Shown piece by piece: positions 46,749-58,436 of a stretch of 64,000 nt of DNA. The notes under the pieces are model-generated. The model did no database searches. It had not been told where the DNA came from and was given only the letters and a program-made list of their open reading frames with translations. The position numbers were made by a program, and so were the translations under genes. The stretch covers positions 1,736,001-1,800,000 of the forward strand of contig CM033752.1 of NCBI GenBank assembly GCA_019671005.1. Direction: 5' to 3'. How positions within the stretch are numbered: position 1 is the stretch's first letter; each line of letters opens with the position of its first letter. Source of the DNA: Hibiscus mutabilis. Its lineage: Eukaryota > Streptophyta > Magnoliopsida > Malvales > Malvaceae.

Positions 46749-47466
46749 TAGGGGTGATAACGAGCCGAGTTTAGCCCGAGCTTGGACAGGCTCAGCTCGA
46801 AAATAATATTAGTAGGCTCGACTCGAGCTCAAAATTTAGGCTCGAGTTTGAGCTCGAAGTGGACAGCTTGAGCTCGGTTCGGTTCGCTGCTTGTCTGAAA
46901 TTACTTTTAAATATTTTTATTGAAAATTTGAAATTAACAAGTGAAAACCTATTTGGGAAAAGATAATATTTATTTTTAAAGTCCATAAATAACCATAGTA
47001 CATTTTTTAAATTATACAAATCCACAAGAAGAAGAAGATTTAAAGAATTTAACTATGATAACAAATTAACAATAATGAAACATACAAGTGTATGTGGAGT
47101 ATAAAACTCAATTACTTTCTTTTGGACCGTTGCATGATGGTAATAAATAGCTAAAATTATTTCCTTATTTTTTTTCAAGTGATAATCTTCACCTTTTTCT
47201 ACTGTTAATCTCATCCATCAATTTACCTTTATCCAACGGTCTAAAAAAGTGTAAAACTTTCAAGTTTTACATAGCGCAAAAGGATCCTATCTCATATATA
47301 TATAATTATTTCGAGCCTGTTTACAAGCATTTCGAGCCGATCTTGGGTCGACTTAGCTCGATTTATTAAGATCTTGAGTCAAATTCACTCAGCTAAGCTT
47401 TAATCTAACTTTAACTAACCGAACCCAAATAACTTGTGAGCTAGCCAGGCTCATTATCACCCCCTA
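46749..47466. mobile_element. hAT-type MITE, 718 bp
   Basis: Left end TAGGGGTGATAACGAGCC, right end GGCTCATTATCACCCCCTA (inverted). The flanking 8-bp duplication CATATAAC (46741-46748) / CACATAAC (47467-47474) has one mismatch. The subterminal parts are rich in GAGCTCGA/TCGAGCTC words on both strands; the interior is AT-rich and non-coding. Confidence 0.88.
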
Positions 47467-47474
47467 CACATAAC

Positions 47475-47806
47475 TTTGTCCCTTGTTCACATCATATATG
47501 GCTATATGCTGGTATGTGAACAAGTTATCGGCAAATAAATATGAATGACGCAATAAAATTCAATAATTGTCAATGTTTTGTACTGACAAAAACAGTTTCT
47601 TGGCAGTGTACAATAGAATAACTATAATTTTTTACAAAACAATCTACGAATTTTAAACATGAGATAAAATAAATTATATATTTATTTTTTTCCTCGTTCC
47701 GAATCTCTTATATTATTATTTTCACATAATTTAAAAAATATATATAATATAAAATAATTTAAATGACTATTTAATATTTAAAAAGTTACATATTAAACAT
47801 AATGGG
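47475..47806. other. Spacer, no gene seen
   Basis: AT-rich, nothing recognised. Confidence 0.4.
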
Positions 47807-47921
47807 AAATTTAAAAAAGTATTTCGAGTCAAATAAGGTACTGCATAGAGTATAGGCGCACGTTAGCGGGCCTGATGTGCTCTGAGAACTCCATCATTGT
47901 TTTCTTGATTTCTTCTACTGG

Positions 47922-49045
47922 ATGACTGAATCGAAGAGTGGACTTGCGGATTGGAGGAAACTCTTTGCTCCGTCGGATGTTGAGGAGCAAACGCTGGATT
48001 TTTTCCCGCCGATTGTTGAGGAGGGTTTTTCCATTGTCCAGCCGCCTTCTGCTATTTTTGATGAAGGTAAGCGTGAATGGATCCGATCCCTGGTAGGGCA
48101 ATTCATTGGGAATTCAATTTCAGTGTTATGCAAAGGATTATTGACCTAATGCGGGGGAAGTAGATCGCGGCTGAGGTACGTATGGCTGGCTCAAATCTAT
48201 TTGTTTTTTCTTTTGCGAATACTTCTTTTAGAGATTGGGTACTCGAACATGGTCCTTGGCATATACAAAATAAGCCTCGGATTCTTAGGAAATGGGAACC
48301 TAACTTGCGGAAATTAGATTTTGATCTTGCTTTTATGCCATTGTGGGTTCAACTTTACCAAATTCCTCTCGAGCTTTATTCTCAGAAGGGGCTTAGTTAC
48401 ATTATGAATGACCTAGTTCGTCCCTTGTATATGGATTCCATTACTGCCTCTAGGAAGCGTCTTGAGTTTGCAAAAGTTTGCATTGAGGTACAGGCAGGGG
48501 CTGTTCTCCCAAAGACGATTGATGTTAAGCTTCCTGATGGCAATTTCCTTGCTGTCCTTGTGGCTATTCCTTGGTATCCACCTTTTTGTTCGGGGTGTAA
48601 TACTTTTTGGCATGTTGTTAAGTATTTCCCCTTGGCCATTTCTAAAGAGCCTACAAAGGTCACCAAGGTCTGGAAGGCTAAGAATGTCGTAGCTAAATCT
48701 GCTGTTGGGGCCCTGAAGGAAGGGAGTTCTTCGGGATTTGCTGTTCCTGTAGTAGTTGCACCTGCAGCTGCCTGCGAGGCTAATGTTGCCGACCCTTCTC
48801 CTAGTGCTGATCCTGCTATCTCTCCTAGTGTTGAACCTGTTGTAATGGATGAGGAAACTGTTATCCTTGCAGCTGCTCTCACTGGTGGCACTGATACCTC
48901 ACCAGCTGCTCTGAATGATAAAAATGATGTTCCCGCTGCTGACGCACTCACTGGTGGCACTGTTGCCCAGCCTGTTACTGATACTGCTGTTGTACCTGTG
49001 GATGATATTGAATTTCCTCCTTTGCAATCTGCTTTAAAGCCATAG
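47922..49045 (+). pseudogene. LINE ORF1 (DUF4283 / zinc-knuckle protein)
   Basis: It starts MTESKSGLADWRKLFAP and switches frame near 48120-48180. Then come FVFSFANTSFRDWVLEHGPW, LRKWEPNLRKLDFDLAFMPL and LWVQLYQIPLELYSQKGL, the usual DUF4283 order in plant LINE ORF1. The following zinc knuckle is degenerate (CSGCNTFWHVVKYF; relatives end in Cys). The C-terminal 130 residues are Ala/Val/Pro/Asp-rich with two LTGGT repeats. ORF1 binds LINE RNA. Its frame ends at 49045, and an in-frame-looking continuation follows to about 49230. Confidence 0.85.
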
Positions 49046-49266
49046 AAGAAGAAGGATAAAGGCAGAGACAAAACTGTCTTTACTGGTTCTACAAATAAAT
49101 TTGAGGTGCCCAACTCTATTGAACAGGAGGAGCAAGGTCGGCAACCTAGAACTGCCTCTCTGGGTGTTGCCACTCTCTTAAAAGAAATAAAAACAAAGAA
49201 GAAGGAGGTTTTGGGGAAAGTCATCAAGAATGCTGAGTGTGGGGGTGCTGGATCTTTTTTAATTTC

Positions 49267-49970
49267 TTACCAATGATTGTGTGTTTTTGGAACATTCGGG
49301 GATTTAACAATCCTCACAAGCAACTTGGGGTTGTTAATATGATGCACTCTTTGGGAGTTGATATTCTTGTTCTTGTGGAGACTAGAGTAAAGGAGGCTAA
49401 GGTTGTTGACATTGTGTCTCACAGATTTCTGGACTGGTTTTCTTGTTTTAATTATCAATGCCATGATAATGGACGGATCTGGATGTTGTGGAGAAAGAAC
49501 CTTGATTTTACAGTTGCTCATGTTATTGACCAGGCTATTACTGTTGAGGGAGAGTTTAGAGATGTTAAATTCTTTCTTACTGGTGTCTATGCTAGTAATG
49601 ATGGAATTCAGAGGAGAGCTCTCTGGAAGCATTTGGGAGAGATTGGAGCTGCTATAGGCCCTTCCCTTGGGTGATAGGTGGTGACTTTAATGTCACCCTT
49701 ACCTCCTCAGAGAGTTCTGGTGCTATTGGGTAGGGTTTACACATTAATTCTGATATGTTTGACTTCAGAGATTGCGTAGAGGAGCTGGCTGTTGTGGTTC
49801 ACCCATGTTTTGGTCCCCACTTCACATGGTCAAATAAACAGGACAGTACCTTCTTGGCCAAGAAACTTGATAGGGTACTGGTCAACCCTTCTTGGTTCAT
49901 TGTATTTGCTGAATTCCAGGTTGAATTTCAGGCTCCTGGAGTTTCAGACCACTGCCCTGCAATCGTTTGA
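49267..49970 (+). pseudogene. LINE ORF2, AP-endonuclease domain
   Basis: It opens with VCFWNIRGFNNPHKQ, then VDILVLVETRVKEAK. It frameshifts near 49670 just before GGDFNVTL, then gives FTWSNKQDSTFLAKKLDRVL and GVSDHCPAIV, ending at a TGA. The catalytic landmarks (Asn of WNIRG, Glu of VET, Asp/Asn of GDFN, Asp/His of SDH) are all visible. The domain nicks target DNA to prime reverse transcription. Confidence 0.87.
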
Positions 49971-50081
49971 TTTTCAAAGGAGTCCCCTATACACATACCT
50001 GAGCCTTTTAAATTCTTCAACTGCTGAACTGCTCATTCTAATTTCCTGACAACTGTTGAAGATTCTTGGAGGGAAGCAGTC

Positions 50082-51760
50082 TTGGGAGATCCTATAAGAG
50101 TCCTTTTTCTGAAGCTAAAAAGATTAAAGGGAAGACTTAAGGAGCATAATAGAGATCACTTTAGTGATTTGCCTGGACGTGTGAAAACTAAGAGGACTGA
50201 GCTGGAGCAGCAGCAGATTTTGAATCTCTCATCTGGTGCTGTGGTGAATATTAATTTGAAAAGGAACCTACAGGAAGAACTCTTGGCTCTTGAGAAGGAT
50301 GAGATTTCTTTCTTCAGGCAGAGAGCAAAAGTGAAATGGATCCAGGAGCCGAGGGGGGACCAAGGATCAAAGTTCTTCCACTTTGTTGTGGCTACAAAGA
50401 AAAAGGAAAATACAATTGTTGCCCTTAAAGATAAAAATGGCTTGAAACTAGACACTTTTGAGCAAATTTCCTCGTTTCTTCGATTCTATACTAGCCTTCT
50501 TGGGAGTGATGACCCAAATGTGCAAGGGTGTGAGGTGGACTTGCTCAAGGATCTGCTTCAGTACTCTTTGCCTGCTGATACAGATTTGGACAGGGATGCG
50601 CCTGATGAAGAGATTAAGTCTGCTCTTTGCTGCCAAGGGGTTGATAAAGCCCCTGGACCAGATGGGTTTACTACCAAATTTTTTAAATCTACTTGGTCTA
50701 TTGTTGGAGCAGATTTCACTGCGGCAGTCAAATTTTTCTTTGCTACTTCTTCTTTGCTGCCTGCTATTAATGCCAGTGCTCTTGTTCTTGTGCCCAAGTC
50801 TGCTTCTTCATGCTCTGCTCGTGACTTTCGACCCATCTCTTACTGTTCAGTGATTTACAAGACTATAACACGTATCCTGGTTAATTGTCTGACTTCTCTC
50901 TTCCCTGACATGATTTCTCTTAATCAGATTGCATTTGTGAAGGATAGAAATATTATGGACAACACCCTGTTGGCCCAAGAATTGGTTAAAGGATACTCAA
51001 GGAAGACTCTCTCTCCCAGATGTGTTTTAAAGATTGACTTACAAAAAGGCTTTGGTTCCCTTAGTTGGGATTTTATTCTTGGAATTTTGGAGGCCATGGG
51101 ACTGACTGAAAATTTTTGAGGATGGATTCGATGTTGTTTAACCTCCAAGATTTTCTATCTCTCTAAATGGGAGTCTAGTGGGGGTTTTCAAAGGTGCTAG
51201 GGGCATAAGGCAGTGGGACCCATTGTATCCTTACCTTTTTGTTCTCTCGATGAATGTTCTTTCTAAGTTGCTAAACTTGGCAGCCAGCAAGGGGATCTTT
51301 CAATTTCATCCAAAATGTAAGAAGATTGGCCTCCTTATCTTTTGCAAAGGTAACCTCCACTCTATTGTTGGCATCCAGTGTGTTCTGACTAAATTCTATG
51401 AGATATCAGGATTGAGGCTAAATCTTTAGATTTTTGCTTCTGGAATCTCTGATGACACATTGAGGGATATTAGTGCAAGCTCTGGATTTAAATTTAGTTG
51501 TCTTCCTGTTCGCTACCTGGGTGTACCCCTAGTACTCAAGAAGCTATCTGAAAAAGACTGCCTGCCTCTACTTGATTCGATCAGGGCTAAATTGGGACAT
51601 TGAGACAATAAGAATTTGAGCTATTCTGGTCGATTTCATATTGTTAAATCTGTCCTATTTAGCATCTCAAATTTTTGGTGTCGACAGCTCTCTTTCTCCC
51701 TAAATTTATGATAAAAAGAGTTGAGCAGCTTTGCCAAGGTTTTTTTTAGAAGGGGCAAGA
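50082..51760 (+). pseudogene. LINE ORF2, reverse transcriptase lacking its FADD motif
   Basis: A 345-codon open stretch (50082-51119) has KAPGPDGFTTKFFKSTW, LVPKSASSCSARDFRPISYC, QIAFVKDRNIMDNTLLAQEL and LKIDLQKGFGSLSWDF. After a stop and frame change come GIRQWDPLYPYLFVLSMNVL and FHPKCKKIGLLIFCKGN. In relatives the FADD catalytic motif sits between KKIGL and LLIFCKGN; here it is missing. NLxLPVRYLGVPL-type sequence (LPVRYLGVPLVLKKL) follows. Inactive. Confidence 0.88.
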
Positions 51761-51823
51761 CATCCCTGCTGTTAGTGCTAGAATCAGCTGGAGTCGTGTC
51801 TGTACTATAAAATCAGAGGGGGC

Positions 51824-52312
51824 TTGAGGCTGAGAAACTTGCACTGTTGGAATAGAGCCTGCATGCTGCTGTTGATTAGGAACTTGCTAGCTGGGAAGGG
51901 ATCTCTTTGGGTAGCATGGATTCATGTGTATGTGATCAAGGGTGGTGATTTCTGGTCCATGGATTGCAAGTCTGGGGTGAGTTGGAACTTGAGAAGACTC
52001 TTCAAGTTGAGGGCTGTTACTGCACCTTTATTTTCCACTTCCCCTGACCTGGACAGATTCACAACAAGAGTCATTTGGTCTGAAATCCGTGAGAAGTTTC
52101 CTAAAGTGGTGTGGCATAAGTTGATCTGGTTCTCTTTGCATGTGCCCAAGCATGCACTGATTGCTTGGATGGTTCTTCGTGAACGTCTGCCTACCAAGGA
52201 TCGGCTGTTACATATGATGATATCTGTTGATTGTCTATGCCCCGTGTGTGGGGATGCTGCTGAATCCCATTCCCATCTTTTCTTTGAGTGTACAGTCTCT
52301 TCTAGGCTCTAG
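51824..52312 (+). pseudogene. LINE ORF2 C-terminal zf-RVT region
   Basis: MRLRNLHCWNRACMLLLI, then WSEIREKFPKVVWHKLIWF, HALIAWMVLRERLPTKDRLL, CLCPVCGDAAESHSHLFFEC: the plant zf-RVT module with CxxC and HxHLFFxC ligands intact. It stops at 52310. The 3' UTR and A-run follow. Confidence 0.87.
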
Positions 52313-52720
52313 ACCATGGTACTGCAAACATGTGGCCTTAACAAGGTGATCCTGTCTTGGACCAAGAGGTTGTCTGGGCGGTGAATATGTTTAAGGGGAA
52401 GTCTTTGCTTACTTTTATCCTTAAACTAGCATGATCTGCTTGTATATACTCTATTTGGATTGAGAGAAATGCGCATTTGTACAGAGGATGCTTGCGATCT
52501 GAGGAAGATCTTTTTGGTTATGTAAAAGATATTGTTAGAATCAGGCTTAGTAGTAGAGATATTAACAGGAATGATCACACAAACTCACAGCTTTGTACAG
52601 CATGGGGTTTGCTTGTAAAGTTGATTGTATGGTTGGAAGAGTAGAGTTGTATTGTAGCAGAATTCTGCTTTTTTGGGTAATAAAATTCACAATTATCCCA
52701 AAAAAAATTTTGAAAAAGTA

Positions 52721-53230
52721 AAAAGAAAATATAAGTTTTAAAAGATGTTGAATTTTTTAATTAGATAATTTGTATGAGACAATTTTAAAAAGTTAAAAGG
52801 AACAATTTTAGTATGACAGGGAGTATGAAATTTGTCGATCCATTACAGAAATAATAACTATGAACAATGCCATGCACGTTTACATTAAAGGTTTTGATGC
52901 AGACGATGTTTGCTCCAATATTAAAAGAATATTTCAAGTGAAACTCATATAGTTTAAACAAGTACAATAAAAGCGATTATACATAATCTAAAAAAAGGAA
53001 GATCTCAAATTGAGTCGGATTAAACGTTTATAAGATAAAAGTAAAAGGTTAGTAATGGAATAGTAGTAAAAGATTCTGAATAATGTTATACTCGTTTTTA
53101 TTCAAAAGTTAATCTATCATGTACACAACAAGTTAACAAATATTCTCTCAAATCTCTGTCACATGCAATTTTGTTTTTCTTCTTTTGATTGATGGTCAAC
53201 AACTAATCTTAGTATTAGTTGTCGACCACT
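52721..53230. other. Spacer, no gene seen
   Basis: AT-rich; short open frames have no motifs. Confidence 0.4.
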
Positions 53231-53960
53231 AGATCTATTATTTTTCTTATTTTTTATATTTTAATAAGAATCTTTGCCTTTGTGGCACGCATTTCTTCTA
53301 TCTTTGTGACATGTTTTTCTTTGATTTTTTTTACGGTTTGTTTTACCTGTCCTTGTGGCCAGGGACGGAACCAGGATTTGGGGTTTGGGGGAAAACCATA
53401 AATATTTGAAAGTAGGGGGCAAATTCATAAATAAACTATTTTTAAAAAAAAATTAAATAGGGGGACAAAGGTGAAAAAAATTTCTTCGGGGTGGGGGGCG
53501 ATTGCCCCTCCCCACCCCCACATAGTTTTGTCTTTGCTTGTGGCATGATTTCAGCATACCTTAGCAGTCGGTTGGTGCTCGTACAGAGATATTCATAGAG
53601 CTAATCTTTGATTATGGTTCTGTCGGTGGTCTTAAAAAGATGGATTCTCACTCGGTTGATGGTTAGTTGCCTATGTAATCAGACCTGGGTAGCGGAGCAA
53701 TCTTTCTGATAGTTTGATTCGCTCACCACTCTTTTTTTACCCCGTTAAGAGTCTCGTTTGGATAGAGACGATGAGATTTAGAAAAGTTTCTAAATTTTGG
53801 TATGTTAATCTTGATGAAAGTGTCTGTTTTTCTTTGCACCATTATACACGAGACTTCTAGTGGACTTGTCCTTCTTTTCTCTTTTTGATGCATTGTATTG
53901 TATTATCTTTTATGATGTATAATAAAATTCAGATGTTATTATTAAAAAAATAAATTAACA
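53230..53960 (+). repeat. Diverged direct duplication, left copy
   Basis: Shares with 54290-54680 the order ATTTTAATAAGAAT...TCTTTGTGACAT..., then a GGTGCTCGTACA(G/A)AGAT block and a TGTAATCAGA(C/T)CT(G/A)G(G/A)TAG block, and ends in an A-rich run after TATTATTAAAAAAAT. The TGTATTGTATTATCTTTTATG...AATAAAATTC end resembles a LINE 3' UTR. The hAT MITE at 53360-53536 interrupts the left copy. Confidence 0.65.
53360..53536. mobile_element. Short hAT-type MITE, 177 bp
   Basis: Perfect 8-bp duplication CTTGTGGC at 53352-53359 and 53537-53544. Left end CAGGGACGGAACCAGG; the right end (reverse complement CAAAGACAAAACTATG) is its mutated counterpart. The interior has G-rich runs and the palindromic GGGGGCGATTGCCCC. 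Confidence 0.85.
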
Positions 53961-54289
53961 AATATTTTTAAAAAATAAATTGTAGAAAATCCCTTAAAAT
54001 TTTTACCCGCCTATGGTGAAACACAACAAATACAACTACAATAGTGTTCCAGAGAGCACAACACATGCCTAACTTATGAAGTACGGGTATAATATTGAGT
54101 TGCCGTTCCACATATCCGATACGTCTTTGGATAGTTTGGGTACATGTCAGGGATATCCCATGTTTAAGGAATATGAATAAAATTAATTGGATATGTCTAG
54201 AATATTGCATGAAACGTATCGGGGCCTTCTTTTTAGCTTCACATGCATACATAAAGTCATTTATGAGTTGATGCTCTTTAAGTGGGGCT

Positions 54290-54680
54290 TCTTTTTATTT
54301 ATCATGTTTTTTTAGTTTTTTTTTTCATTTATTTTAATAAGAATTTCTATTTTTGTAGTACATTTTTCCTCTGTCTTTGTGACATTTTTTTGTTTTTGTG
54401 ATACGCTTCCTCTACTGTTTGGCACGATTTCGCATGTCTGTATAGTTGTTTGATGCTCGTACAAAGATTCATACGACTATTTTTTTTCTGATTTGAATTT
54501 GTCGATGATCATAGAAAGCTTGATTCCCTTTGATAGTTATTTGCCGATGTAATCAGATCTAGATAGTGGAACAATCTGACTGATAATTTAGTTTGCTCAT
54601 TGTAATCATTAATTTTGTTCGAGTTTTGTTATTACATTCGAATATTAATATTATTTATATTATTAAAAAATAAAAAATTG
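54290..54680 (+). repeat. Diverged direct duplication, right copy
   Basis: Right-hand counterpart of 53230-53960, shorter because it lacks the MITE and other segments. It ends TTATATTATTAAAAAATAAA. Confidence 0.62.
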
Positions 54681-54834
54681 AAAAAAAAGCAAGGTTTCCC
54701 ATGCTTTCACGTCACTCACCCATTTCTCTAAACCATTACCCATGCCCCTGCCATCAACCAACCCCTCCACCCTACATTCATCCACTCACTCAACCTTGTA
54801 AATTTTTTTAAGGTCGCTACAGCTTGGCGACTTC

Positions 54835-54853
54835 GCTGGGGACGCATTTAAAA
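54835..54853 (+). other. Tat/Ogre-type primer-binding site (tRNA-Arg)
   Basis: TGGCGACTTCGCTGGGGAC, one base different from the classic Tat/Ogre site TGGCGACTCCGCTGGGGAC, complementary to the tRNA-Arg 3' end. It follows GCTACAGC, where CTACA fits an LTR end. This is the only diagnostic part of the element left. Confidence 0.72.
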
Positions 54854-57838
54854 AAAGAGTCCGGTCTCACTCGGGTTTGTATCGTATTTAGTAAAAATAA
54901 TTGAAATTCGATTTATTAAAAAAACAATCTCTATGCATTAGTTTTAGAACCTTTAAGTGGGAGTGATTATTTTGCTTCGTGAGGTGTTCACCTCCGTATA
55001 GTGTTGTAATTCACTTCCGGAATCCGGTCTTTATATTTCGTGGGATTTTTACTCTCGTATGGTATAAGGGTCGTATTCCTTCGAATCGATATTTGAGAGA
55101 CAGTTCAAGTACTGTTTACTTTAGAACCGAACTCATATAGCGAACCCTAGAGCTCACCCTTTAGAGCCATGTCGTTATGCTGCCAGTTTAGTGATGGCCC
55201 TTTTAGGCTTTGTTTGATTTATTTGTGTTCGTGTGTTTTATTTTATTTGCTTTAATTATTGTTATTATTATAATTTAATTTATTCGATTATATTGTCGTA
55301 CTAACTTATATTTTTTATGTTTATTTTTCCTTTATTCCTCTTTTCTTTGCATTTATTTTTGCATCACATCATAACATGGTGTTGATTCAAGAACAGTCCA
55401 ATTTAGAGGATATTCGAGATATGAGAGAAATCTGTGATGTCGAGAGCGATAATGTTACAATATTGAGTTGGGCCAAATGAAGACTCATTGACGAAAGAGA
55501 CGAATTGACGAGACAACACATCTTTGATGCAGAGACGGATCCTTATTGAGGTCAGTGGGCTATGATCCCAAAAAGTTTGACATTTTACATTTAACCTTTT
55601 GAAAATTTTCAGAATTTTAATTTGGGCCCTTTAAAATTTTAAAAGTTATTATTATATTTTAAATTTGTAAATACTTTCAAATTAAATTATTTCTATTTTT
55701 TTTAAAGGAAGGGGTCTTGGCAAATTTTGTTTTAAAATAATTAATTAGTTAAATTCTTACATTTTATGAAAATTTTGAACTAAACCCTTCAAATTTTTGA
55801 AATTTTAATTTAAGCCTCCAAAACTTTCATAAATTTTAAATAGGCTCATTCTAATCGGATTGTCAAGATTCTCCCTTAGAGAATGAATTCTTGTATGTAT
55901 TCTGTCGTTGATCTTTCGAACAACATAAAAGAAGAACCGGTGGGATCCTCTATTAGTTCGGAGACGGTATCGAGACGAAGAATATGAGTTTTGCCTCATA
56001 AATTCAAGATCTCAAGAAAAGAAGCTAGTCGTTATCTGTAATTCATTTTTGGCTTCTTGCAATCAGATATTTTCTTCGTTAAACGAAAGTCTCTCTAAGG
56101 ACTGTTCGTGAATCAACACATTATTTGCATTCATTCCTACATTAGGACATATTTATATGGCCTCATACATTTCATGAAATAGCTATTCATATTTCGATAT
56201 ATTTAAGTATCTAATTTTTTCAGTAAAGCATTCATGTGCAGTCATTGCATCATTTTTTGTTGTTACCATTTGGGAGGGGTACTCGCTTCAGAAAGAAGAA
56301 CTTCTCATCAGTACAAGTGAGAGTCACTTGCGATTGATGGCGCCGACTGTTCTAGAACCCTATTAGTTGCCGGTTGATCGAGCCTTCGATTCTCAAGAGA
56401 AGAAAGAGAAATCAAAAGACCTACATTTTAGTATGATTTCTTTTACTTACTTGATTGGTTTTCCAAGTTGTCACAAGTCCAACAGAAATGTTGGCATAAC
56501 GTGCTTAAACACGGTAAAGTTTAAGATAATGGATAATTCAAATTTCCATCGAAAATCTATTCTTACAAATGATCAAAGGAAAATAAACCCTTTAAAAAAT
56601 TCAATGTCATGATTGGTATAAACTGATTGTACCCAGGGGAATGGTACAGCTAGCCCGGAGCAAACAGCTAATGGTAAAGGCAACTCAAAACCGTTGATCC
56701 ATGTGCATTTGGGAAAATGCAAAAGAAATCTATGAGCTAGGCTATAGATTTTTTTTAATCAAATGTCAGAGTGTAGTCATTTTCTTGTCATAATGAAAAT
56801 TTTATTTTGTTATTTAGAAAACCTTTTTGCACTCTTTGATTTTTATACATTTCATTCATTGCTATGGGATAATTTTTGTCTTCCCACACATACTTGTACA
56901 TATCATTTTTATCAGGAACCTAAATATTAATTGCAAAAGTAACTTTAATTCCAAGCAGCTTATGTTTAGAGGAAAATGAATACTGCAAGGACACTGCAAG
57001 TGTGAACATCTTCTGCTCTATTTAGGCAAACGAGAGGAACAAAACGAGTGTTCAGATAATGGGCAGATCCCATTGAGTGAATTCCCCTCTCAGGCATTTA
57101 TTGTTTAAGACCCTTGAATCGAGTGTTGACCCTAAACTTCTACCCCTTGAAGACTATTTTGATATCCAAGTATGGGATGACGAGTGGCATTCATTCACTT
57201 TCCTTCACAATTAAGAAAAATATCCATTTGCTGTCCCCCTTTGAGCCTGATCGTTTTTTTTGTTGAAACCAAACCAAGGATCACCCCCACATTGGGGGCA
57301 AAGAGGACGAGGATTTTGTTCGAGAGTAAAAGTCACCTAGTTTGGACCACATTACAAAGATAATGATTCATGAATAAGCGCAAGAAATGAGAATCAATCT
57401 ACTGGACACGAAGACCAAGAAAAACATCAGAATAAGTCGGTAAAAGAAATTTTTGCTCGAAAAGACAGGCTCAACCAAATTGAAAGCTTGCCCATAAGAA
57501 GGATGACATAGTCAAGAATTAAAGCATCAAGTTAGAAGGGGCAATAAATGACATTAAAAGCCTTGAAGATTCAATTACATTTGAATAAAAGCGCATCAAC
57601 ATTCAGTCAAGATGCAAGCTACACGAGAAGAGGAAATGAACTCTAGGGTGAAAACCCAGAAATGGGCAGTCTAGAGCGATCCAATGAATATATTGCTCTA
57701 ATGTGAGTATACCCCAATTCAAGCAATACATGAATAAGGTTTTAATTGGAAATTTATACGAACTTTGGTGGATCGATCACCTTTGGAATGCATGTCAATG
57801 TCGAACCAAAACGTAAATTGGTCCAAAGCTACGCATTC
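54854..57838 (+). mobile_element. Probable Tat/Ogre-like gypsy relic
   Basis: The leader after the PBS (54854-55370) ends with a short ORF starting MVLIQEQSNLEDIRDMREIC (55376), broken by a TGA. No gag, RT or integrase motif is recognisable afterwards. Later stretches (56250-57300) look like decayed retroelement sequence, including CACCCCCACATTGGGGGCAA (57282-57301). 55530-55867 may be a separate insert: it starts CAGAGACGGATCC and ends with a possible inverted AATCGGATTGTC, hAT-like but unproven. Extent and family beyond the PBS are inferred. Confidence 0.45.
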
Positions 57839-58331
57839 TGTTAGGATGATCAATCAATTGAGATGGTGGCCAAGAGAGGGTGAATTGGCAATTTAAAATT
57901 TTTGAAGGCAAATGGAAAGTGATAGACAATGGGATACAAGGATTTATAGTGGTTCAACCTTCTAACAAGGTCTACGTCCACTACCTTAGCTTCCTACTAA
58001 GGACTTCAACCAATTCACTATAGAATTCTTCCCCTTTTCTAGGCTAAGGATGCAACCGTTACAATCGATCAAAGCTTTCTACCCAAAGCTTGATCAAGGA
58101 TCACTCTTTTACAAGAAAGAAAAATGGCAAATGGATAATGTCCTCACAAGGTAAATATTTGACCAAATTACAAGAACACTCAACCCCAAACTTGAAATAA
58201 AGATTACAATAAAATACACAAGTTGAGTACAAGGGTTTGACTCTAAAAGGTCAAAGGGTTGGATTTTGCTTGATTGCTTGAATGTTGTTCAATGAATGTT
58301 CAGTAGTTGTTGCACCAGCTTTGGAGTCTAG

Positions 58332-58339
58332 TATTTATA
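58332..58339 (-). promoter_or_regulatory. TATA box of the copia LTR promoter
   Basis: TATAAATA on the minus strand, in GAGGGTATAAATACTAG. It begins 98 bp downstream of the last array motif (58437). It fits the start of genomic RNA transcription. Confidence 0.65.
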
Positions 58340-58436
58340 CCCTCTCATTGATTTCTATCCATTTGGGTGGTTGGAGTATTGAATATAGTCGTTGAAGGGC
58401 TTTTTTCCCGCAATAAATGTTGTCTGCCAACCAACC

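Larger units (their letters stand above)
47822..52707 (+). mobile_element. L1-type LINE, nearly full length, inactive
   Basis: About 4.9 kb with ORF1 (DUF4283-type RNA-binding protein) followed by ORF2 (endonuclease, reverse transcriptase, zf-RVT), ending in an A-run (52700-52707). Flanks AAATTTAAAAAAGTA (47807-47821) and AAATTTTGAAAAAGTA (52705-52720) look like a diverged 15-16-bp target duplication, which sets the 5' border. Both ORFs are broken by frameshifts and stops. Confidence 0.88.

Noticed and set aside
48397..49227. 276-codon minus-strand ORF opposite LINE ORF1
   Set aside because: Shadow of the Ala/Val/Pro-rich C-terminus of ORF1; no domain, and the plus-strand frame has clear LINE homology.
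55530..55867. A further hAT MITE (CAGAGACGGATCC start)
   Set aside because: The right end is too diverged and no 8-bp duplication could be matched, so it is mentioned only within the gypsy relic entry.
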